Shown here piece by piece: positions 1 to 5,407 of a stretch of DNA of 5,407 nucleotides. The DNA is taken from contig JAISCG010000141.1 in the NCBI GenBank assembly GCA_031265715.1, positions 1 to 5,407 of the forward strand, in the 5' to 3' direction. How positions within the stretch are numbered: the first letter of the stretch is position 1; each line of letters starts with the position of its first letter. Source of the stretch: Holosporaceae bacterium (lineage in GTDB: Bacteria > Pseudomonadota > Alphaproteobacteria > UBA3830). The notes below the pieces were generated by a model. That model saw only the letters and a list, made by a program, of their open reading frames with translations, searched no databases and was not told the origin of the DNA. A program made the translations under genes and the position numbers.

Positions 1-551
1 AAAATACCGTTTGCGATCAATCGTCCGGTTCTTCTGTTTCCATCCCAATAAAATTGATTCAGGCTACTCCAAAGAAAAATTCTAATGGCTTGCCCTACTA
101 CGGCGTAGTTATCCAAGACAGTGTGAATCTCTTTTTCGAAGATGTCATCTAATTCTCCCGCTGGTGGAACTGTATATTTTTTGGTCCCGGCGATATTAAC
201 CGAACCGTTCCTGAATGATCCGGCATACAAGGCTTCATTTTGCGCTATTTCTTTATTTATTTGATGAAAGATACTTTTTGATGGAGAAAATTTGTTATTT
301 TTCACAAGTTCGAAAAGCAAAATCCAGGCGTTTTTGATATTTAATACTTGCTGAACATCGTTGATTTTATGACCGCCTATGCTTACGCCATCGACCAGTG
401 TTTTTACTTCCGGAAAGGTAATAGGATTATTTTCCAATTGAGAAGTATCAAACACATATTCCGGCAGCATTTTATATGCAAGCATCAACGTTTTTTTTCT
501 GTTGACGGGGGCGGTATTAAAAGACAATTGGGGATTGTAGGAATATAGCAT
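1..551 (-). CDS. Fic-domain protein, class II-like, degenerate catalytic motif (3' end beyond window)
   Basis: Read on the reverse strand from ATG 551-549; 183 codons are open to the left edge, so the C-terminus is missing. Fic proteins usually transfer AMP or another phosphate-containing group from a nucleotide to a target hydroxyl. Near residues 36-41 is TSQLEN, matching the inhibitory helix pattern [S/T]xxxE[G/N] of N-terminally autoinhibited (class II) Fic proteins. Residues about 106-130 include GSFRNG and a TVPPAGELD segment, as in the flap/target-docking region of many Fic proteins. The core motif at residues 166-177 is QFYWDGNRRTGR. Compared with HxFx[D/E]GNxRxxR, the nucleotide-binding DGN and both Arg are kept but the catalytic His is Gln and the Phe is Tyr. 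From memory, related Fic proteins with a QFF/QFY-DGN core exist, so this may be a natural subfamily and not a mutation. Start choice: GAAAGGTG at 556-563 lies 4 nt upstream. It is divergent from traA. Family is confident; activity is uncertain. Confidence 0.88.
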   Translation of the reverse strand, partial: MLYSYNPQLSFNTAPVNRKKTLMLAYKMLPEYVFDTSQLENNPITFPEVKTLVDGVSIGGHKINDVQQVLNIKNAWILLFELVKNNKFSPSKSIFHQINKEIAQNEALYAGSFRNGSVNIAGTKKYTVPPAGELDDIFEKEIHTVLDNYAVVGQAIRIFLWSSLNQFYWDGNRRTGRLIANGI

Positions 552-555
552 ATTT

Positions 556-563
556 CACCTTTC
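556..563 (-). promoter_or_regulatory. Shine-Dalgarno of the Fic gene
   Basis: The minus strand reads GAAAGGTG, 4 nt before ATG at 551. This fixes the start of the leftward Fic gene. Confidence 0.7.
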
Positions 564-573
564 TACGCCTGTG

Positions 574-602
574 ATCGTACTATGGTAATAAAATATATGC
601 AA
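574..602 (-). promoter_or_regulatory. candidate sigma70-type promoter for the Fic gene
   Basis: On the minus strand, TTGCAT (597-602) and TACGAT (574-579) are separated by exactly 17 nt. They match the -35 and -10 consensus at 4 of 6 positions each. Transcription would begin near 567, giving a leader of about 16 nt that contains the Shine-Dalgarno. The fit of spacing, distance to the gene and sequence is good, but the region is AT-rich and the boxes are not perfect. Confidence 0.4.
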
Positions 603-662
603 ATTTTTTATTGCAAAAAAAGACGGCCAAAAACAATAAAAAGCATCATCCGCAGTCACGCG

Positions 663-692
663 GCAAATTGAAGATTTGCGAAGTGCGCACTT
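663..692. other. oriT: candidate origin of transfer (oriT) with MOBQ-like nic core
   Basis: GCAAAT (663-668) and ATTTGC (674-679) form a perfect 6-bp inverted repeat around a 5-nt loop. GAAGTGCGCACT follows directly (680-691). As recalled, IncQ/MOBQ origins (RSF1010/R1162 and related plasmids) have an inverted repeat followed by TAAGTGCGCCCT or TAAATGCGCCCT, nicked after the GCG about 8 nt past the repeat. Here 10 of 12 bases match TAAGTGCGCCCT, and the corresponding GCG also ends 8 nt after the repeat. The site lies about 100-140 bp upstream of a MOBQ relaxase gene, where such origins often are. The core is itself a 12-bp palindrome (AAGTGCGCACTT, 681-692), so sequence alone does not settle the nicked strand. 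The consensus comparison is from memory. Confidence 0.6.
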
Positions 693-693
693 A

Positions 694-720
694 TGCACTA
701 TCAAAAATATTGATAATGCA
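694..720. repeat. large imperfect dyad next to the nic-like core
   Basis: TGCA at 694-697 and TATCAA at 699-704 are mirrored by TTGATA at 710-715 and TGCA at 717-720, around AAATA. Ten of eleven arm positions pair; the only mismatch is 698/716. It starts 2 nt after the nic-like palindrome. Plausible roles are a binding site for a relaxosome accessory protein or repressor, or the inverted repeat of oriT if the opposite strand is nicked. It is not a typical terminator: the stem is AT-rich and no T-run follows on either strand. Confidence 0.55.
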
Positions 721-761
721 ATGTTAGCCTGCGGCACGTCCGGAATATTTTGAAATTGAAA

Positions 762-778
762 TACGATATGTTATCGTA
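762..778. promoter_or_regulatory. perfect 7-bp dyad abutting the traA ribosome binding site (candidate operator)
   Basis: TACGATA-TGT-TATCGTA is a perfect inverted repeat ending 2 nt before the AGGTG Shine-Dalgarno of traA. In DNA it could be a repressor or relaxase autoregulation site. In mRNA the stem could limit ribosome access. The half-site ATCGTA also occurs at 574-579, in the candidate -10 of the divergent Fic promoter, so one regulator might act at both genes. The symmetry is seen directly; the role is inferred. Confidence 0.5.
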
Positions 779-780
779 AC

Positions 781-785
781 AGGTG
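781..785 (+). promoter_or_regulatory. Shine-Dalgarno favouring a TTG start for traA
   Basis: AGGTG lies 5 nt before TTG 791, good spacing. It is 20 nt before the alternative ATG 806, too far to serve it. This is the main reason for annotating the TTG start. Confidence 0.5.
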
Positions 786-790
786 TCTGT

Positions 791-3700
791 TTGGTAAATA
801 AGCGTATGGCGATATATCACTTGCATGCGGGATTTGTGAGCAGGAGCACGGGAAGAAGTTCTGTGCAATCCGTCGCGTATATTTGCGGTGAAAAACTGCA
901 CGAAGATTATCGCAATCAAGATGTGGATTATAGCGGTAGAGGAAAAGACGTAGCCCTGGTAAAAACATTATTTCCCGATAACAGCAGGTATAAGGATATA
1001 TCTGTTTGGAACGAGCTGGAGAATTTTGAAGATCGCTATGCCGCAAAGTATTTTAAGAGTGAAGAAACGTGTGAAAAATATAAATCGTCTGTACAGACTG
1101 CTCAGACAATAGTGTTGGCATTGCCAAACGAACTTTCCCTAAAAACAAACGAGGAGCTGTTGGATAAATTTGTTAATACAAGATTTACCGGCAGGAATCT
1201 TGTAAGTACCTATGCAATACATGAAGCAGAGGGAAACAGGCATGCACATATACAAATCAGTCGTCGAGCGATAGGAGAAAACGGTGAGTTTGTGAGCCGT
1301 AAAGATCGGGAGATATGTACCAAATCTGCGCTTTTGGAGACGAGAAAATTATGGGCTGATTTAACAAACGAATTCCTGGTGAAAGAGGGATTCAAAGAGA
1401 GAATCACGGAGAAAAGTTTTGCAGATTTAGGGATAGATCTGGAGGCAATGAAGCACCGAGGTTGGTATGCGGACAGTATCGGTACAGACAGCAGAATTGC
1501 TCGGGAGAATCTCGAAATATCGAGAAGAAACGAGGAGAAGATACTGTCCGATCCCGGCATTATTGCGGATTACCTTAATGAGAAGAAGGCGGTATTTACA
1601 CAGAAGGATATATTGAACGAAATCGGGAAAAGAGTATTTGAGGGAGATAAGATATCTGCGATATTTGAGAAGGTACTGGAGGAAGCAAAATATCTGGGAG
1701 AGGGAATCAACGGAGAGTTTTTATATACGGGAGAGAGGTATCAGCAGCTGGAATCCGACGTACTCTCCGGGTTCGATGTTTTGTCCTCTCAAACCGCCGA
1801 AACGGTTTGTCGCGAAGAGACTGTTTCGGCGGTTCTCAGCAAATATAATCATCTGAGCAATGAGCAGAAGGAGGCGGTAGTCGGCCTTACGGGAGAAAGT
1901 AATTTCGGAATATTAGCAGGTAAAGCCGGAGCCGGTAAGACAACAACGATGAAGGCGCTGTCGGAAATTTACGAGCAAAACGGATCCCGAGTAATCGGCA
2001 TGAGTTTATCGGCGGTGGCGGCGGAGAATCTCGGCAAAGATGCGGGAATAGAAAGTCGTACGATAGCAAGCTGGTCTCACAGGTGGAGGGTATACGAGAC
2101 GGCACAGGAGAAATTTCTATCGTTTGATTCAATGGTAACGGACGGAGTTCTAAAGCAGTCGGATTGGTATCGGGATCTCAGGAGGTATGAGGGAAGCCGA
2201 CTGAAATCCGGAGACGTGATCATTGTCGACGAAGCCGGAATGGCGGGAACGTCTGATTGGAAGGTAATTTTAGACGCAGCAGAAAAGTTCGGAGCGAAGG
2301 TAATTGCCGTCGGTGACGATAATCAGTTTAAACCGATCAGTTCCGGAGACTGTTTCAGACAATTCACGGATAGGAACAGGAAGAATATATTCGAATTAAA
2401 TGAAATTCGTCGCCAGAAAGAAGATTGGCAGCGAGAAGCAAGCATAGAATTTTCAAAACTCAACACCGGAGCGGCATTGGAGAAGTACGAGCGTTACGGA
2501 AAATTACACGCGAGCGCGTATGGCGCTATGCATTCCGCAATAGCCGAAAAATATCTGGAAAACGAGAAAGTCGGAAGCGTCGCAGTTTTATGCGCCACCG
2601 GAGCTGAATGCACATCGATTAATGATAAGATTCGCTCTTTGAAAAAAGAAAGAGGAGAACTCGGGGAAGATCTTCTCAGGATAAATGGTCGAAATTTTTC
2701 CGAGAATGATCGTGTAATCTTTCTGCAGAATAATAAAAGTTCGGATCTGAAGAACGGTCAGGTCGGAATCGTAAAATTCTTCGAAAACAATACACTGAGC
2801 GTTCAAACAGAATCCGGAATTAAGAATATTGATATCAAAGAATACGACAGGCTGGATCATGCCTATGCGATAACGTTGCACAAATCTCAGGGAAAAACCT
2901 ATGATAATACGATTGTGTCGGCGAGTAAGATGATGGATGCCAAAGCGTTTTATGTGGGCATGACCAGGCATAGGGAGAATGTAGATCTGTACTATAGCAA
3001 ATCGGATTTCGGATCGTTTAAATCCCTCGTAAACAGCGCGTCTAAATATACCTGTAAGGATTCGGCGGAAGATTACCGAAACATCGAAAATCAGAACAAA
3101 GCGAGAGTCTTTGAGTATAAAGAGAGGCTTCTGGAAACCGCTTCTTTGCTGAAGGATATCAACTGCGGAGAAGCGGGGTGGAAAGAGTATCATGCACTGA
3201 AGAAGAACAGCATGTCTCTCGGAAGAGAAATTCTTGGCAGTTACGAATCCCACAGGTTGTATCTGGATCAGCTCGGTATTACAAAGGAAAAGCTCGAAAT
3301 AGGAGTAGGACTAAAGCAACGTCCGCTGAGTAATGTCGAATTGAACGCAAAAAGCACCGTTACGTTGTATGCAAAGACGGCTTCGGAAGTGAGGGCGACG
3401 TTCACCGAAATGAAAAAAAGCTGTTTTAATATCACCAAGCACGAATCCTACGAAAAATATTGCGAAATGCGGGAACTGAGAAACGATCTGGCAAAGGAGA
3501 TACTCTCCAACTATCCGCTACACCGAGAGTTTGTGAGAGATGTATCCCGAGAGTTCTTCATCTCTAAAAAAACAATTAAAAATCAGGTTAATTATGCGGA
3601 GAGGATTAATGCGGAAAAGGCTTCTGAATTAGCGAGAGTAGTTTTAGAGAAAACCGTTATCCCGAACATTTCTAATGATATTTTTGCAAGATTGGAGGCG

Positions 3701-4339
3701 GCGAAAATTGATGTTATCAGGAAGATCAGATATGAAGGATCATCTGTGGCAGACTGTATGATTCGGGATAAAAATTCCTACGGATATGAGGAACGCTTTA
3801 AAAAACAATTAGCGATATCGGGGTATGCTCCGTATGTATCAAAATCGATGATGTTTGCCTACTGTGGAGAGAAAAGTCTTTCTAACAGCATGCATAGCGG
3901 AAATTTTGCGAATGAATATGCCGGTATACTGGTTCAGCGAAAAATTGAAGAACTCGGACCGGAAAAACTTACTTTAAATATAGTAGAAGATGCAATAAAG
4001 CAGGCGCTATGCTTTAAGGCACTACAGGAAGCTTCCGGTACGCCGATATTCGGTAATGCATCAATAATTGAACTACACAGGCAATCGTTGTTTTTGTCTG
4101 AAAAAATTACATCTGAAAATATACATATTCTTAAAAACAAAGATTTCATGAAAGAGATTGCCGACGTCTTAAAACGTGCTGATTTCAGTAGTCAGCCCTC
4201 CTTATCACAAAGGGATATTGACCGTCTTGCATCTGTAAATCAAGCAGATATTACCTCTCGATTACAGAGTCAAAAATCTGCTGAACCGGAAAAAACTCCC
4301 GTCAAAGAACGATCCGGAGATTTCGTAATCAGTCGGTAA
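791..4339 (+). CDS. traA: Ti-type conjugative relaxase-helicase TraA (MobA/MobL nuclease + RecD-like helicase)
   Basis: This protein nicks one strand at oriT, stays covalently bound to the 5' end, and unwinds the strand for export through a type IV secretion channel in conjugation. Relaxase domain, residues about 6-250: candidate nicking Tyr30 in VAYICGEKL, and the metal-binding His cluster H144, H151, H153 in IHEAEGNRHAHIQ, as in the MobA/MobL (MOBQ) family. Helicase, residues about 355-740: Walker A GKAGAGKT (377-384, Lys383), Walker B VIIVDEAGM (476-484), motif III GDDNQFKPI (508-516), then HAYAITLHKSQG (690-701) and YVGMTRHR (721-728), as in RecD/TraA superfamily 1 helicases. The remaining ~440 residues are charged, helical-looking and without an assigned domain. 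At 1182 aa all motifs are present, so the gene looks intact. The Shine-Dalgarno supports TTG 791; homologues usually begin MAIYH, which supports ATG 806 (1177 aa). A candidate oriT lies just upstream. Confidence 0.95.
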   Translation: MVNKRMAIYHLHAGFVSRSTGRSSVQSVAYICGEKLHEDYRNQDVDYSGRGKDVALVKTLFPDNSRYKDISVWNELENFEDRYAAKYFKSEETCEKYKSSVQTAQTIVLALPNELSLKTNEELLDKFVNTRFTGRNLVSTYAIHEAEGNRHAHIQISRRAIGENGEFVSRKDREICTKSALLETRKLWADLTNEFLVKEGFKERITEKSFADLGIDLEAMKHRGWYADSIGTDSRIARENLEISRRNEEKILSDPGIIADYLNEKKAVFTQKDILNEIGKRVFEGDKISAIFEKVLEEAKYLGEGINGEFLYTGERYQQLESDVLSGFDVLSSQTAETVCREETVSAVLSKYNHLSNEQKEAVVGLTGESNFGILAGKAGAGKTTTMKALSEIYEQNGSRVIGMSLSAVAAENLGKDAGIESRTIASWSHRWRVYETAQEKFLSFDSMVTDGVLKQSDWYRDLRRYEGSRLKSGDVIIVDEAGMAGTSDWKVILDAAEKFGAKVIAVGDDNQFKPISSGDCFRQFTDRNRKNIFELNEIRRQKEDWQREASIEFSKLNTGAALEKYERYGKLHASAYGAMHSAIAEKYLENEKVGSVAVLCATGAECTSINDKIRSLKKERGELGEDLLRINGRNFSENDRVIFLQNNKSSDLKNGQVGIVKFFENNTLSVQTESGIKNIDIKEYDRLDHAYAITLHKSQGKTYDNTIVSASKMMDAKAFYVGMTRHRENVDLYYSKSDFGSFKSLVNSASKYTCKDSAEDYRNIENQNKARVFEYKERLLETASLLKDINCGEAGWKEYHALKKNSMSLGREILGSYESHRLYLDQLGITKEKLEIGVGLKQRPLSNVELNAKSTVTLYAKTASEVRATFTEMKKSCFNITKHESYEKYCEMRELRNDLAKEILSNYPLHREFVRDVSREFFISKKTIKNQVNYAERINAEKASELARVVLEKTVIPNISNDIFARLEAAKIDVIRKIRYEGSSVADCMIRDKNSYGYEERFKKQLAISGYAPYVSKSMMFAYCGEKSLSNSMHSGNFANEYAGILVQRKIEELGPEKLTLNIVEDAIKQALCFKALQEASGTPIFGNASIIELHRQSLFLSEKITSENIHILKNKDFMKEIADVLKRADFSSQPSLSQRDIDRLASVNQADITSRLQSQKSAEPEKTPVKERSGDFVISR

Positions 4340-4392
4340 CGCTCCCTCTACTTGCACTTTTTCGGAGTATGTAATATCGTTTTTCCGGGACT

Positions 4393-4398
4393 TATAAT
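4393..4398 (+). promoter_or_regulatory. candidate -10 box for the ATPase fragment
   Basis: A perfect TATAAT sits 21 nt before the ATG at 4420. The best-placed -35 (TGTAAT, 4370-4375, 17-nt spacer) is a poor match, so this may be a weak or activated promoter, or chance in AT-rich DNA. If real, the ATPase gene is transcribed separately from traA. Confidence 0.3.
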
Positions 4399-4408
4399 AT
4401 TGTTTTTT

Positions 4409-4412
4409 AGGA
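4409..4412 (+). promoter_or_regulatory. Shine-Dalgarno of the ATPase fragment
   Basis: AGGA lies 7 nt before ATG 4420. This supports ATG 4420 over the upstream in-frame TTG at 4414, which would leave only 1 nt. Confidence 0.5.
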
Positions 4413-4905
4413 ATTGAAAATGATCGAAAGATGGCAGGAAAGTAACATAAAAAACTCCCTGAAAACCGGCAGAGTTGTTATATTAGCAGGAGCAAGACAG
4501 TGTGGAAAAACTACAATAGCTAACCGGTTGGCGTCTGCTGATAAAGACGTCATCTTTCGAACCTTGGACGATATTGCTATGTTAGCCTCGGCAAAGGCTG
4601 ATCCTCACGGCTTTGTGTGTCACAACAAAAAAACTCTTATCATTGATGAAATTCAGAGGGTTCCTGATTTATTAATCGCAATAAAGAAAGAAGCAGATGA
4701 AAATCCTACATATGGCAGATTCTTGATAACCGGATCTGCCGACGTGCAAAACTTACCGACCGTTTCCGAGTCTCTTGCGGGACGGGTAAATAAAATACTT
4801 TTGCATTCTCTTTCCCAGGGAGAAATTGTCGGCGCCAAACCAAACTTCATTGAAAAAGCGTTTAAACAGCAATTCGATTGTAACGGGATAACAAAACGAA
4901 AGGCT

Positions 4906-5010
4906 TTAGAACTGGCCGTTAAATCCGGTTTCGCCTATATCCAGATCGCATACATCCGTATTCATAAAAAACATCCCAACCAAAACAAACAAAGCAATGG
5001 TTTTTTTCAT
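4906..5010 (-). pseudogene. 5' fragment of a secreted-protein gene (signal peptide only), opposing the ATPase remnant
   Basis: The reverse strand has a near-ideal Shine-Dalgarno, GGAGGGG (5014-5020), before ATG 5010-5008. The encoded start is MKKTIALFVLVGMFFMNTDV: two Lys, then a long hydrophobic stretch, as in a Sec signal peptide. The frame stops at 4906-4908 after 34 codons, and its last ~10 codons are simply the antisense of the ATPase remnant. The original gene therefore seems to have lost everything beyond roughly residue 22-26. No lipobox is seen: the Cys at residue 21 follows TDV, not a [LVI][AST][GA] pattern. A genuine short secreted or membrane peptide is possible but less likely. 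Product family not recognised. Confidence 0.5.
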
Positions 5011-5013
5011 TTT

Positions 5014-5020
5014 CCCCTCC
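5014..5020 (-). promoter_or_regulatory. strong Shine-Dalgarno for the signal-peptide fragment
   Basis: The minus strand reads GGAGGGG, with 5 nt from the GGAGG core to ATG 5010. It is the best ribosome binding site in the window and the main evidence that the short leftward frame was once a translated gene start. It also excludes an alternative in-frame ATG at 5022, which overlaps the site. Confidence 0.6.
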
Positions 5021-5119
5021 ATTGAAAACACACTGCTTCAGTATGCAACTATTTTAAATTAAAGGACACATATTTTTTGCAAAATAATCTAAGGTCTCCT
5101 TTCGATATATTTGTAAATA

Positions 5120-5407
5120 TCAAAACTCCGTTTCCGTTTTTACCTTCCGGATGCGTGAAAACTTATAATTTCTCTTTTTTTTATAATTTTTTCGCTGTTC
5201 TTCCAACAAACTACGAACGTAGTCATCTCTAAAACAGTTATTCTCGGATTCATCACTTGCTTTACTTGCTTTTGAAAATGCATCATAAGCATAGAAAGCT
5301 GCGCTATACAAGACGTCTGAAACCCATTCTGCGTATGTTTCACACTCTCCGTAACGAATTTTCTTATGATTATCCTCCAGCTTTTCTAAATCCGGATCAT
5401 GGTAATG
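5120..5407 (-). CDS. hypothetical protein, C-terminal part (5' end beyond window)
   Basis: The reverse strand is open from the right edge to TGA at 5122-5120, giving 95 C-terminal residues. The visible part begins HYHDPDLEKLEDNHKK, continues through YGECETYAEWVSDVLYSAAF and an Ala/Ser-rich stretch (YDAFSKASKASDESE), and ends with a basic tail (EEQRKNYKKKRNYKFSRIRK). Composition looks soluble and helical, with no membrane segment or recognised motif. It is upstream of, and co-directional with, the signal-peptide fragment, with about 110 nt between them, so the two could have shared a transcript. An internal TTG at 5311 could mimic a start, but the frame continues unbroken upstream of it. Function unknown; coding status rests on the open frame and sensible composition. 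Confidence 0.55.
   Translation of the reverse strand, partial: HYHDPDLEKLEDNHKKIRYGECETYAEWVSDVLYSAAFYAYDAFSKASKASDESENNCFRDDYVRSLLEEQRKNYKKKRNYKFSRIRKVKTETEF

Larger units (their letters stand above)
4420..5025 (+). pseudogene. AAA_14/DUF4143-type ATPase, C-terminally truncated remnant
   Basis: The N-terminal half is a recognisable P-loop ATPase of the AAA_14 class: Walker A GARQCGKTT (residues 24-32), Walker B TLIIDEIQRVPDL (72-84), sensor-1-like RFLITGSAD (100-108), then the hallmark SESLAGRV (116-123) with LSLSQGE-like text after it. Full members are about 370-420 aa, with a DUF4143 domain after a conserved GGFPE-like turn. Here the family pattern runs to ELAVKSGF (residues about 164-171); the remaining 30 residues are low-complexity Asn/Lys/His text and the frame stops at 5025. 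No frame downstream restores DUF4143. From about 4933 the DNA makes better sense on the opposite strand. The function of these ATPases is poorly known; they are common in mobile and repetitive gene families. The fragment could still make a 201-aa ATPase domain, but loss of function is more likely. Confidence 0.75.

Noticed and set aside
348..548. 66-codon plus-strand frame opposite the Fic gene
   Set aside because: The minus strand encodes recognisable Fic sequence with a good ribosome binding site; the plus frame is its shadow.
555..919. Minus-strand frames across the 552-790 intergenic region and the traA 5' end
   Set aside because: No ribosome binding site or recognisable protein; they cross the dyads and the divergent promoter region and overlap real genes.
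1210..1560. 116-codon minus-strand frame inside the relaxase domain
   Set aside because: It is antisense to the conserved His motif region of TraA. No independent evidence of coding.
2588..3253. 221-codon open frame on the minus strand inside traA
   Set aside because: It lies opposite the conserved helicase motifs (HAYAITLHKSQG, YVGMTRHR), has no visible Shine-Dalgarno or recognisable domain, and is best explained as a shadow of traA codon use.
4340..4392. Rho-independent terminator after traA
   Set aside because: T-runs are present (4380-4384, 4403-4408), but no GC-rich stem precedes them.
5060..5102. GAAAGGAG on the minus strand as another ribosome binding site
   Set aside because: No suitably spaced start: nearby TTG and ATG codons open frames of only a few codons.
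5104..5121. GATAT/ATATC dyad at the stop of the right-hand minus-strand gene
   Set aside because: Only 5 AT-rich base pairs then a mismatch; likely chance in an AT-rich gap.
1..5407. CRISPR array, tRNA, rRNA, transposase or insertion-sequence ends
   Set aside because: No regular repeat-spacer pattern, no tRNA-like or rRNA sequence, and no transposase frame or paired terminal inverted repeats were seen by eye.

Overview
The window looks like part of an integrated or plasmid-borne conjugative element in an AT-leaning Gram-negative bacterium. It is dominated by one intact gene of about 3.5 kb, a TraA-type bifunctional relaxase-helicase (MOBQ/MobA-MobL nuclease fused to a RecD-like helicase). 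This architecture is typical of Ti-type TraA proteins in Alphaproteobacteria, including AT-rich intracellular lineages with degraded conjugative elements. The host assignment is inference; no rRNA, tRNA or other taxonomic marker is visible.

Layout. (1) Positions 1-551, minus strand: 5' part of a Fic-domain protein gene cut by the left edge. It was found by reading the reverse strand from an ATG with a good ribosome binding site. Its core motif has Gln where the catalytic His should be, and it carries an N-terminal inhibitory-helix motif. (2) Positions 552-790: divergent intergenic region, unusually dense in dyad symmetry. It holds a candidate origin of transfer (an inverted repeat followed by a sequence resembling the IncQ/MOBQ nic core), a second large dyad, a dyad abutting the relaxase ribosome binding site, and a plausible fic promoter. 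(3) Positions 791-4339, plus strand: traA. (4) Positions 4340-4419: short gap with a TATAAT box and a Shine-Dalgarno. (5) Positions 4420-5025, plus strand: an ATPase of the AAA_14/DUF4143 class that keeps its ATPase half but loses homology near residue 171. (6) Positions 4906-5010, minus strand: a strong Shine-Dalgarno and signal-peptide-like start of another gene, running head-on into the ATPase remnant and stopping soon after. The two truncations meet near 4930-4945, which suggests a recombination or deletion junction. (7) Positions 5120-5407, minus strand: C-terminal 95 residues of an unrecognised lysine-rich protein, open to the right edge.

How it fits together. The relaxase would nick an oriT just upstream of its own gene and unwind the strand for transfer. 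The Fic protein diverges from the same control region and is probably cargo or an addiction/effector function. The region right of traA looks like decayed accessory DNA: there are no type IV secretion or coupling-protein genes in the window, and two genes are broken at a shared point.
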